Source of the DNA: Gonatopus flavifemur
Lineage: Eukaryota; Arthropoda; Insecta; Hymenoptera; Dryinidae
NCBI GenBank assembly: GCA_018340375.1
Contig: JAFFJZ010000001.1
Location: 79,228,001-79,292,000, forward strand
Direction: 5' to 3'
DNA: 64,000 nt
This document shows positions 1-11,600 of this stretch, in pieces. Numbering within the stretch: the stretch's first letter is position 1; the number at the start of each line of letters is the position of its first letter. The notes below the pieces were generated by a model. That model searched no databases. It saw nothing but the letters and a program-made list of their open reading frames with translations, and was not told where the DNA came from. The position numbers and the translations under genes are program-made.

Positions 1-347
1 TCGAGCGACTGAATAATCATTTTACGAAGAGTGAATCTTATTTGTTAGAAAATATGAAACTTCTGGTACAAAAAACTTTGAGAAACAAGTTCAATCAGAT
101 CGTTCACGTTCGACAATCCAAGATCACTTCAAACTTCGAATCTCCATGGTAGAATATCTTCTCAATAATCATTTCTCAATGCATCTGAAAGGAATCGATG
201 TTTAACAATATTTTTTGCGGTCAATAGAGTACAATAGGATATCAAAAGACAAATGCACGGAGAAAAAAGAACAGTTAATGATTGCTAGAAATGCGAGGGA
301 TCATTGCTAAAAAAGGTTAGCAAATTGGCGACAACTGAACTTTTCTA
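1..347. other. AT-rich non-coding flank
   Basis: No gene is visible. A short stretch from 256 starts CACGGAGAAAAAA, which resembles the CAC-type transposon ends seen elsewhere in the window, but no convincing partner end was found. Confidence 0.5.
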
Positions 348-1629
348 CACTGAGAAAAAAAAGTCATGACCGTAATGAATATTTCTTCCGGCCAAGGAAA
401 TGAATTCATCCAATAGTGACAATGAAATCATTTCATGGGACTTATCAATCTGAGTATTCATGCAAACAATGTATTCAAATCTGAAATTCTTGAGCCTGAA
501 GAAACATTTCTTTGAATCGAATACCCTTTCTTCAGTGAAAATAAACCTACTCTGATTCAATTAATTATTTCTCCGGAGGAATGAAACCACTCAAACATTC
601 AAAAAAGAAAGTTTTTGAATCAATTAGGAAAATTTTCAATCCATCGAAATAAATCATCAACTTCAAGATGTTCTTTTTTGACTTCGTGAATTCCATCCTG
701 ATTCAATAAATGATGTTTCAGAAGTCATTGAGCACAATATCAGATTTTTTCTGTAAAAAAAAATTATCACACTTGTAAAGCTTTCATAGTCCACTCTGGT
801 GTTCCTTTAATCTGTTGATAACCGGTAATTCTGAGCACTTTGGATCAAATGAGACTTCATTGATCGTTCAGTCATGCCGTCTGTTAGGCGAATAGTGCCT
901 ATCACTCCATGCGGGACCTGTAATTCGATGCCATAATCTGAAAGAAATATTTATTTGGATGAAGTAATACTTACTAAGAAGACAGAGTGATTAATTCTTT
1001 ATATACAAACCATACTGTCGAAAGAGAACTTGTGAGAAAGTGACTACACCTTGCGAGAACCAACCGAAAGTCGTCTAAGTAACTAAACCGTAACGTGATT
1101 TCGAAAATCCATTTCTTTATCTTACTGAATTTCCTTTAGAATCAATTGCACATACTTTCATATCGATGAATGAAATCATTTGAATATAAAAATCATTCTG
1201 TGGATTTGAAGAAATACAAAATCATGCTTACCAAATATTACTTTCATTCCAAGCAGTATAGTATTGATTCGAAAACGTTGTTATTAACAAATTTGTACAC
1301 CTTGAATTGAAAATTCAAGCTTTTCCTAAAAAACGTGACGTAATAAAATTGAAGAAATAAGTTATTGAATTTTCAATCGTTTTTGAATGAAATTAGAATC
1401 ATGCCTTGCACTTCGCGGTCTGACTAATCCAAAGAATTAATCTTTGTGTCAATAAAATGTTTCTTGGATTGGAGGAAACTGAATTCAATAAAATAATATC
1501 TTTCATTTAACGAAAGAATTCATTATTTCTATTGAATCATCATTGTTTGAAAGGACATGTATTCAGTTCAATGAGGGCCAGATTCAAAAAAATGTATTTC
1601 TTTGATGTAATGACTTTTTTTCCTCAGTG
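348..1629. mobile_element. TA-flanked non-autonomous DNA transposon, 1.28 kb
   Basis: The left end reads CACTGAGAAAAAAAAGTCAT. The right end, reverse-complemented, reads CACTGAGGAAAAAAAGTCAT, so the terminal repeats match over about 20 bp with one difference. TA dinucleotides flank both ends (346-347 and 1630-1631), as expected of a target duplication. The interior is AT-rich with repeated AATGAATTCAT-like words and has no coding potential I can support; the short reading frames are chance. A TA duplication fits Tc1/mariner mobilisation, but the CAC...GTG ends also fit CMC-type elements. The assignment is open. Confidence 0.7.
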
Positions 1630-4600
1630 TATCAACAGTTCTTTATGCGGGGAGTAGTAATAGTTCCTATCTTAAGATGAAGATCCCTGCTAATTCATTT
1701 AGTTTCTATTACAATACGAACTAAACAAACATACTTCCTATTCCTCACAAAACTTAATGATCAATACCATCATCCAAAAAAAATAATGCCGTGAATTATC
1801 CTCAAATATTACGCAAAAAAATTCATTCTTTTAGAATTCATACTTCCACGACGGTTTCTCGTCCGATTGATCCGGGATGCAAGGCTGTGATAGAAAGAAA
1901 TTTTGTCCTCAGTAATGGGGATTCGATCCTAACTACGTAATCAACCTAACTTTACCGAAGTAACGCTTATACCGACTTAGCTCTACCGCGCGATTGAGAT
2001 TTTCAACTCACTGAAAGTTTATGAATCGTTCGTAGATTCGTGCTTACACCTCAGCAACTTATTTTATGAATAATCTTAGTGATGTACGGCACACAATGCC
2101 TGAGAATCATTACCTCGAAATGTTATGAATGATTCCACACCGTGTAATGGTTCTATTCTTCTCTTCTGTGTTGGAATCTACTCTATACATTGCTTGGCAA
2201 TCATTGCCAATTGCAGTTTTTGTAATGACTGAGGGAACCATCGCTAACTCCGTTTGTCGCTGAATGCTCCATAGCATAGGCATGATTGATACAATTCTTC
2301 ATTACTATACACGTTAGTACCCTTTGCTATTTTTCTATTATTCATTCCTATCATCACAAGCAATCATTGCTTATTTTTCAAAAATTGGCTTCAATCCTAG
2401 GCAAGATAGTGATCATCGCTACGAATTTCAAAATCATTTTTCTCCTTGTAAGAAACACTTTTTTTTATGTACATGAAGTGCAATGAATTAAATGTCACAT
2501 TCAAATCACCATAGTATTTATGTCCATCTTTGCTATGCTTTATGAACCTTCAGAAAACTTCCCCTACAATTGTATAAACCTTCCATAAAGGTTCCAGGGG
2601 CACTTAGTGCTGTCCGGGAATCGGTACATTTTAAGTCTAGCCAACTGTAATCGATCTAAGGTCCTGTTAAAAATCTACCTGCTTTTTGAGCTCCATTTAT
2701 ATCATCATCTTAGATCATGCCAATGTACCTTTATATGTATCACCAAAGCAAGTACTTACCATTTGAAAAAGCTTTCCGTCCGCGATGTGGTTGAGGGTTC
2801 ATTCCTTGAACGTCCCTTTTTAATATATAATTTCAATATTTTCGAATTGTTATTTTCTAATCTTCAACTATGAATTTTCGAAAGAAAACCGAGAGGAGGA
2901 TTTGAGGAATAATTTGCAGAACAGAGAATATAGGTTGAACAAGTTATACCTCAAGAGGAAATTTTGTCAATCGAAATATCATGGAAATAAATACTATGTC
3001 CAATATAGAAGTCCATTAGCAACTCTTGTTATCTGAAAACCTTCTAAAAACTTGAAAGTTATTATTCAATTTATCGTTCAAAGTTACTGCTCGTTAATCA
3101 GAACTGGAACGTTATTGATTATAATTGAATATGATGATACAAGGGTTCTATTTCCTGATTTTTAGTATAGACCACACAGGACAATCTGAAAGTTGAGCTC
3201 ACAAAGTATCGAATTCTGCAAATGTTGAAGCCATTCAAAGTGATTGAATATCGAAAACAAATATAATCTCTTTTGACGTTTGAAATTAAACGACAGTTTT
3301 TACAATCTATGAATCCGTGCGCAAGAGAGTTTGCGGTTTGTTAGTTTTCAATTTTATTCACGATCTTGTTCAGTTCAACACACAAGTATATGTGTGTTAA
3401 TTGCCCTCGATACGTACTACGAGAACGAATGAACAATTCTGTTAACAGTATGATCACGTTTACGAAGATTGGCTGATTGTGTCGGTAAGAAAGTGAAAAA
3501 GTAGGGGGAAATCGTCTCTTTTTACGACATCTACCTCGCAGCATTGATGATTCAATTTAAATTGTGCTCTGTACTCAAGTGTCTCAATTAAATGTCCACA
3601 GTGTTGACAAAGTCCCACAGATTTCAAATATACGTCGGACGAATATCAATACGAGGTTTGAATTTCGAAACAATAAGAGATTGCAACCGCTGTACCTACT
3701 TCAAAAATGTTACATTGGATAATTTCCACCATAAATTCAGAAATATCCTAGATGGTGTAGGAGCTTCGCTCTCTGATTCGGGATTACGGTAATCAACATA
3801 GTTGTGAAAATTACATTTTATTTCATTTGATGGGATATGTAATTCACATGAATGATATATTTAGTATTGAATATTGAAAATCGCATCGAATTCGAATTCG
3901 AATTCGCCCACCTGATTCATTAATATTCCGTGGTGTGTGAAACGATTCCGATTGAAAAGATTGGATTTACACCGATTGAAGTGTAAAATAATACAAACGA
4001 ATCAAACGATTGACCGATGATTACAATAATTACTCCCTGATTACCACCATTTTCGGATTTTATCTCATTTATCGAAACAGAGCAAGGTTATCTGTAATCG
4101 AACTGATCGAGTTCAATTGATTAATCAGATATGATTGGGGGGAAAAATGCCATGACATGAATTTGATATGAACAAATGGGCAATATCAAATTCTGTTATG
4201 GATTATCTTTGATTACTTGATTTGAACAATTGAATTACGTTCTCCGAACTCGCAATGTCTGGTTCTTCAAGATCATTGAGGATCAGGTTGAAAGAATGAT
4301 CCCGTCTTGACAATAACATCATCTCCCTGTCTGTGTATACGCTTCTTATGTGATAATTTTTCAGCCCACGCAGCAGACTGTTTTTTTCTTCCAACACGAA
4401 CAGCGGTAGGTTCTGAGACCCAATCATAATAGGTATTCGTTATCTTTTGGGTTTATTGTCCAACCAAACATCTCAAGTGCAGTGATCGTGAATGTTCGTT
4501 ATGGCTGGGCATCCTCAAAAATTAGCATGCATCGTTGGAAATCACTGAAACAATAAAACAGCACAAACTGGAAGAAATTCATAAAAATCGATAGAGTATT

Positions 4601-5919
4601 TTTTTTTTAGTTCCATCATTGAGGCATGTATTGATTCTGCTCACGTATTTGAAAATTTATTTCAAAATGGAATGATCTCATGTGCGATGGAAGTGAAAGT
4701 ATCGAACGGAATAATTTTCACCCATTTTGTTATCAGTTGTTATATGTTACTACTTCACTCCGGCACTCACAAAGCAGCGCGCTGTATATTATGCGAACGG
4801 AAATGATAAGTGGGCGATAAATCCTACTATTTCTAACATCGTTGTTGTTACTGAGGTACGTTTAATGAAATCACTCAGAATTATCATTCATTTGATCGTA
4901 ATGGGAATATATGGAGACTATGGAGTCTATGTTCCATAATTGTGACACAGATCATTTAACTCTGTGCCGTACGATCGTAAAGAAAAATGTGTTTATGGAT
5001 GCTTGATTGAAGTACGATATGTCACGGAATGATGCTTTTTCAAACGCAAAGGAAAGGGGGGTGTTGGAAAATTGCGAAAAGATTTTTACATTCTAATCAC
5101 TTGAACGATGCTCGATCAGTCGAACAATTCCTAGTATATTAACAAATACTTCTTTTTTATAACAGTTATTTTTCCTCTTACGCCACATTTCTGTTCATTT
5201 TTCATACAATTCTGAAAACTTATCTGTTTATGAATCAGAATTTTAAAAAACTTCTTTACATATAAATAAAAACAAATCCTTCTCGTGCTAAAGACTCTTT
5301 TTCCTCCGATAACAGCGGGTTTCCGTCGACCAAGATATTTCGGAGAATTTTAATGTCGAAGATTACCATCGCGCTACATGAGAATTTACGAATAAACTCA
5401 TCACCCTACAACCACCGTCTCTCGTCACCTAATGGTCTTGGTGGAATAAAACAGTTGGATAAGCAGGTGCTGCGTAGATTAACTGAAAAAAAATTGTGGT
5501 TTTTCGATCGAATTATGACCCCCGCTGGAACGAATGAATTATTCACAATCATTTAATTCGAGACCCGTTGAGGACGAGAGTCTATTCGAATACCACGGCG
5601 TTCGTAATAAATACAAAGGATATACGATATTATATTTACGGAATGTGGATTCATTATTTCCATTATTGTAGCAATCGGATAGTGTCAGAGAATAACGAGA
5701 ATGTGCGATAAATTAAAAATTCAATCACCAGCATTGGTTAATTGACACGGATCTATTCTGTTCCGCGATAACGCTCGATCTCGTACTTCAAATACAAGAA
5801 TTGCAAGACCGAATAAATTTGAATATCAAATGTCGCCATATCCGTCTCACTTGTCGTGTCTATCTTCGATGAATTTCCATCTGCTTAGGCGTTCCATTTT
5901 ACGGGGAGTAACGTTATGG
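1630..5919. other. Gene-free AT-rich stretch
   Basis: No gene, RNA or clear transposon end was found. The only simple repeat noted is a short TCGAAT tandem at 3886-3906. All open frames here are under 90 codons and have no recognisable domain. Confidence 0.5.
3886..3906. repeat. Hexanucleotide tandem TCGAAT, about 3.5 copies
   Basis: The hexamer TCGAAT repeats about 3.5 times, giving overlapping EcoRI-type palindromes. It is a simple-sequence repeat with no function evident. Confidence 0.85.
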
Positions 5920-5924
5920 ATATG

Positions 5925-6890
5925 CTGGCAGGATATGTAGAATATTCTGGGATGATTGTTCTATTCTCACGATATCTCCAGGATATCCATAGGATATTCC
6001 ACAGGATATTCCTAGGATCTGCAAAGTAAAAAATTTTGCGTCATTTTCCTATCATACACCTTTTTGTGTAGAACTCTCAATAATTTTGTGTATTAATCTG
6101 TCACAACTGTGTTGCATGACAGCACACAATTATGTCAAATTGACACACAAAACTATAGAATATTTCACACAATCGTGTGTACTGCGGAGAAATGGAGCAA
6201 ATTTTTTACTGTGTGAAATTCCGCATTTTAGGCACATTCTAGAGAGGTTGCTTCTAGTTGTGATATAATTTTTTAGTTAGAATGGTGTCTCGAAAAAAAT
6301 ATTCTTCATAGTCATGAGCAGTGATAGCTACGTTACTCAATATTATTCTCAAAATATATCCACGCCATATGAACCGTAACATTTCTTTTACCAAACGCTT
6401 GCAAAATTCGAGATTTCATTAAATAAATCAACTACTCAAACTATGATTCGAATACTATCATTGTTTTTATTCCAAAATATTTACATCATCGGCTTTAAAA
6501 GAAAAAATGAATCATAAGTACCACAAAAAATTGGTTTGTATATCATTTTATGTTTAGATCAATCGTTCTTCGGGATTTTAGCCCATTGAACGAACTTTTT
6601 TACACAAGAAAGCAGCTCCCCCCACACACAAAATTCTCCCTCACAGCAACATTGTTATACGATGGAGTGTTTAGATTTACGAAAAATGATCAATCGTGGA
6701 AAGTTTTACAGAGATTCTCAAAAATTCTCTCCCGATCTTATAATTAGTCAGAAGCTTTATAAATCGGAATGAAATTTCGCACATTTCGAGATATTATGAG
6801 ATAAATCCAGGGTATCCTGGGATTAGGGATATGAATAGGGAGTGTGAGATCTGTCCAGGACATCCTGGAGACATCTTGTGCTGTTTGAGA
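5925..6890. repeat. Cluster of AGGATAT-type words around an inserted MITE
   Basis: Several copies of GGATAT/AGGATATYC lie at 5927-6020. Related words (GGTATCCTGG, GGACATCCTGG) lie at 6805-6880. The arrangement resembles the subterminal repeats of a non-autonomous transposon whose ends I cannot place. A 192-bp MITE (6022-6213) interrupts the left part. No gene is present. Confidence 0.4.
6022..6213. mobile_element. 192-bp MITE with CACAGTAAAAA-type ends
   Basis: The left end is CAAAGTAAAAAATTTTG. The reverse-complemented right end is CACAGTAAAAAATTTGC, and similarity continues for about 28 bp. TG is duplicated at both flanks (6020-6021 and 6214-6215). The right end's first 11 bases, CACAGTAAAAA, are identical to the ends of the large transposon at 45778-57237, which also has a 2-bp duplication. 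The interior contains repeated CACACAA/TTGTGTG words and no gene. It may be mobilised by a transposase of the same family; that is inference. Confidence 0.75.
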
Positions 6891-8336
6891 AGTTGTACAC
6901 GCGCGCATCACAAAAGTTCAGAAAAAATGTGGAGGATTCATCATGAAATCTTAGAACCCCAATCGAAGTTTCCAAAAACTCTTTTGAAACTGGTGTGCTA
7001 GAAAGAGCATGTTCAGAATCATTGATTTTTTAAATTTTCTTGAAAATGACACTGGTGCCTGGATGGTTGAACAAGCGAGGGAAGGTATTGCAATGGTATT
7101 GAATGATCATCTCAACCTCCCGGATGTTTGCGAATAACTTTCAATATTGATCTTGTTTTCATATAAGCACACCCTCTCAATCCACGAGCATGGACTCTGT
7201 TTCAATCCTGTATCAAGATGTTTTATGACAATCATACAATTAATAACACTTACATGAAGTGACTTTCGATAAAAATGAATTGTAGAAGAATGATATTGTG
7301 AAGAACGATCATAATAATTTATATAACACGATAAAAAGTAAGTAACTCAAGTCAAGTGCAGTAAAGTAGTAAGCTAAGAGCCAAGCTAGAGTCGTTATTT
7401 CCTTTTTTCCTTGCCAATGTTTTGTAAAGAATTTTATTTGTCTTCCCTTTCAACTAATATCACCACTCCATTCTAATGGAGTGAAAATCCCCCGTAATCC
7501 AAGATATAATTTTCTCTTTTATCTATTTACAATGCGTACAATGAATGGTATCACTTTCAGTCCTCCTCTTTTTGCACATCAGATCAGAGTCAGCTTCTTC
7601 CATTCCTCTCCTTTCTCTCTGTCTGTCTGAGTCTTTCTCTTTCCCTTCCTTGTCTCCGAACACCCTGTTTCCTTTTTATCTTTCATTTCTTTCTCTCCGG
7701 TGGAGTGTATACTTCGGCTAAGCGTACGCGTTGGCAAGCCAGTAATTTTGCGAAAACTGCCATCACCGCCTCCTGCTCTTGCCTGGCCAGAACCCAACTC
7801 AGTGGCGTACTCACAAAGAGGATGGTTGAAGGGACCACCTGGTACATTCACAATTTTACCATTGAAGATCGGTTCTCATTTTCGGTTCCTCTATTATCCG
7901 AATAATCGATAAATTTCATCCAAGAATTCAAAACGGAAGACAAATATGTAAAAATTTCGACAATTTAAATAACAGGTTGAAATATACAATGGGAGTTTGA
8001 TATTTCATATTTTTCTATGTATTCCAATCCGACAGGTCCCTCATGTGAATACGATGCGCGTGATATTTATATTTGTCAGTCGAATGAACTTTGATAACTG
8101 CACGATTCGAAATAATGTGTCACCAAATTTCTGATGAATATTTTTCAATCAATATTGATTTAATATCTATAATAGAAATCAAAAACATTTTGATGTTGAC
8201 GTAATGCGTTTATCTGTTCATTTCAACGCACATCAAGTGAATTCTGGTAAATCTTGATAATCAGGCGAGAGCGAAGGAGAGAATTTGAAAATATGATGTT
8301 TTTTTTCTTTCAAATGAACGTGTGAACTTGTACACT
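6891..8336. other. Gene-free stretch with a GC-richer segment at 7560-7900
   Basis: The stretch is mostly AT-rich. A polypyrimidine tract (about 7560-7700) is followed by a GC-richer segment (about 7700-7860) that is open in three frames. None of those frames has a recognisable domain or clear splice context. I do not call a gene. Confidence 0.45.
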
Positions 8337-8618
8337 CTCTCTAAATTCCTTGGAGTGAAAATTCACTCTTGCCGAGTGAAAATACTGCAACTCCGAAAGA
8401 GTGAAAAATTTCACTCTTAAAGGGTGAATTTTCACTCTATAAGAGTGGAAATCAACTCTGGTGTTTGGAGTGAAAAACTCACTCTTAGGAAAAAGAATGA
8501 ATATTGACTCTTAAAGAGTGAAATTTCACTCTTCAAGAGTTGAGCTCCCACTCCGTTCTAGAGTTGCAGTATTTTGACTCTTTGAAGAGTGAATATTCAC
8601 TCCAAAGAATTTAGAGAG
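8337..8618. mobile_element. 282-bp MITE packed with GAGTGAAA/TTTCACTC palindromes
   Basis: The ends read CTCTCTAAATTCCTTGGAGT and, reverse-complemented, CTCTCTAAATTCTTTGGAGT. The inverted repeat continues for about 60 bp through a shared ATACTGCAACTC motif. CT flanks both ends (8335-8336 and 8619-8620). The interior is a series of short palindromes of the type ACTCTTNAAGAGT and GAGTGAAAATTCACTC, so either strand can fold on itself along its length. There is no coding capacity. The superfamily is unknown. Confidence 0.85.
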
Positions 8619-11600
8619 CTCGAATTGTGGATTTTTATCAAGATGTTCCGCAACGAGGAAAGAATTCTATAGATTTTCATCGCTTTTCGGTACCCATCGG
8701 AACTCTATGCAATAAACATTGGTTGCTGTCCCCCATCCTTCCCCCTCCACCTCTAAAACTGAACTTTGTTTTTTATTTCGACTCTGTCCACGTCTTCTTC
8801 GGGCTAACCAGCTCCATCCGCCCCTATCCTCTATTTCAGACCTTTGGTACGTCCTAGGTGTCGATCATTGTTCAAGCGATATGCGTATTTGCAATTTATT
8901 TTCATATTTATTTCGATCAGAAATTTGTTCAATCGGAAGGAAAACCAAATATTCGAATTTGATTGAATATCATAGATTTCATGGCATCAAATGTGAAACT
9001 CAGCATCGCACAAATCGACCAACTTTGGACATGAATATTCGTTGAACATAGAAGTTCGAATCATCTGTGAAAAATCAATTTGCCTTTCTGAATGATGGTT
9101 AGCTTGTCAGGTAGTATTACGGTTCGCACATCAATCAGAACTCCCCCCGTGCTGTTGCCACGCCTACGAATACGTTAATAGTTGATGAATTGAAAGAATT
9201 CTATACTTAGGTTGAATTTGAATCAATGAACTGTTCCATATCCATCAGCGTGGCGCCAAGGAGCAATGGAATCAACAATGTTGGAAAAACAATGGTTTTG
9301 CTCGCAAATTTGGAGTACTTAATACATAGATTTTCAAGATCCACTCTTTTAAAAACGGAATCCTCTTCAGCGCATGAACGTGAACAGAATTATTATTTAA
9401 TTGAATTTTCTCTCGTTATTGCAATACGAATGCATCATATATTGTAACGAAAGTATGAAATTTTAAACATTTGCAATTTAAAAGTCCGAATCGCTCTATT
9501 GTACTACGCTTTGAATTTCACAAACCTCTTCTTCCATGTATCTATCTATTACCTTGGGATGATGCAGTGTTCTGTTTTGCACAATCTTTGTTTGTTTCGT
9601 TTGTATTGAAACATGATTTACGTTTATTCGATGTTGAATTATGGTACACGAAGGTGGTGAACAAACTGCACTTGCTTGAATTGGAAATTATTGCCCAAAA
9701 TTTGACTGTGTGATTGCAAGGGGAAAAAAAGAAGAGAATTCAATTCTTTTGGTTAGGCGTTGCATTTCTCAATTTCATGGACACGGATACTGAAAAATTG
9801 AAGCCTGTCTTCTCGTTCAGATTTTAAATTTCCCTAAAAAAATGAAAACAAAAGGAAAAATCGACTCAATTATATTGGTTCCAGTTTGATTGTAGTTATG
9901 CGAAGAAATCCTGAATAAAAGTTCTATGTTTTCAACAAGAAACTAATACAAATCTTCCTTCAGAATTCTTATACCTATGTCTCCAGTATAATTTATACAG
10001 GATGCAACATAATTCGCGGACCAAACTTCATAGGTGTATTCTGCAGCCAAAATGCAATAAATTTCCCGTTTGAAAAATTTGTTGGGAACCAAGTTTTTGT
10101 GATATAAGCAATTTTAGAATTTCTTTTTTCATCCAAATCATTCAAAAGCATTATGTCCTACATAATTGAGCTTGACACCATTCTGCCAAGCTTGATACCA
10201 AAATGGTGGATTTCTGACAAAGAATTCGGACTAAAGAAAACGAGAGGTTTCGAAATTTGATCCCCTGCTTATAGAGGTGAAAAAGTACAATTTTAAACAA
10301 GGACAAGCATCGAGTTTCAGAACATCGGTATATTGTTGATCACACAACGGAAAGTCAACGAAAAATACGTGGGGTACATTGAGCATCAATCGAGTTGGCA
10401 AATTTGATAAATCTTTGTGATATCTTGTTCCGACTGTATACAATTTCATTTCCAAAATTCAAATCATATTAAACCTAACTAACAAATTTGGTACCTAATG
10501 GTATTCATTCAAAAGAATGTCATTTTGAAAAACAAACAATCATAAAATTTTCAAAATATAGCAATAGGAAAATTCGGTCTAGAAGAGATAGAAGATGTGA
10601 ATGAATGATGAATATGATGGAAGAACTCATCTACCGTTCAACGGTAAGAGTATAATAACAATCGATACAACAAAAAAGGAAGAAATTATGGAAATCGATG
10701 GAATCGTTCATACTCTTCTTCTTCTAGTTTGAATCTTCCCGATATTTCAAAACCAAATACGGAAGGAACAAATGATCCGGGGATTATCGAAATGTCTGTT
10801 TTCGTTTAACATCAACGTAATAACAATAAAAATACAAAATCGATATTAAACAATGAACCGCTAGATAGGATAACACAATTCTCGGGGTGCTTATTCTCCT
10901 TATCCCTTTCCTTCCTTCCATTGAGATTGGACTTTTATCACCCTATTGAAAAAAAGAAGTTAACACGCCTCTGGCCCAGCATGGCCTGGTCTGGCCTCTC
11001 ACTTAAGTTGCCGTGCTATGCCTTGAAAGTGACGCTGTGTTGCGAGTTGAGTTGCTTATAAAGCTCTTTTTTATTCCCTCTCTTTTTCCTTCTCGTCCGC
11101 TCTTTTGCCTGGTTTCTGCACGCTACACCCTACGACGAAAAAGAGAGGAGGACGTCGACGACGACGACGGCGGCAGTGGTGAATACCCATTGCACACCAA
11201 CAGTCTGCACGCGATCGTATACCCCCGGCATCTTGGCATCCCTCTTAGCCACAGCCAGGTGTCCATTCGTACCTCGACCCGATCGTTTTTCCTTATCTCT
11301 TCTCTTTCTCTCGACTCTCTGTTCCTTATACGCTACTTTATTATTCGATCGTTACATACGCATTATGTTATATTCCCTCTGTTTGAGCATTTTCGAAATC
11401 AAGTGTATATATTTGTATGATGATTGCTTTTTGAGTTGCTCGGGTCAATCACCTTGAAATAGATTGTAGAAGAGAGTGAAACGTAGAGAGGAAGAAAGAG
11501 GGTTCGTCATCGCGAGTACGTTGAGGCAAATCTGAATAAAAATGTACACACTCCGAGACTTCAGAAGATTTATACATAGGAATCTAGTTTCAATTACTTT

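Noticed and set aside
1850..1935. tRNA-like word GGGGATTCGATCC
   Set aside because: No matching A box, acceptor stem or anticodon arm could be drawn around it.
256..2448. Possible larger element (CACGGAGAAAAA to TTTTTCTCCTTG) around the 348-1629 element
   Set aside because: Only about nine terminal bases agree and the flanking dinucleotides differ (TG, TA).
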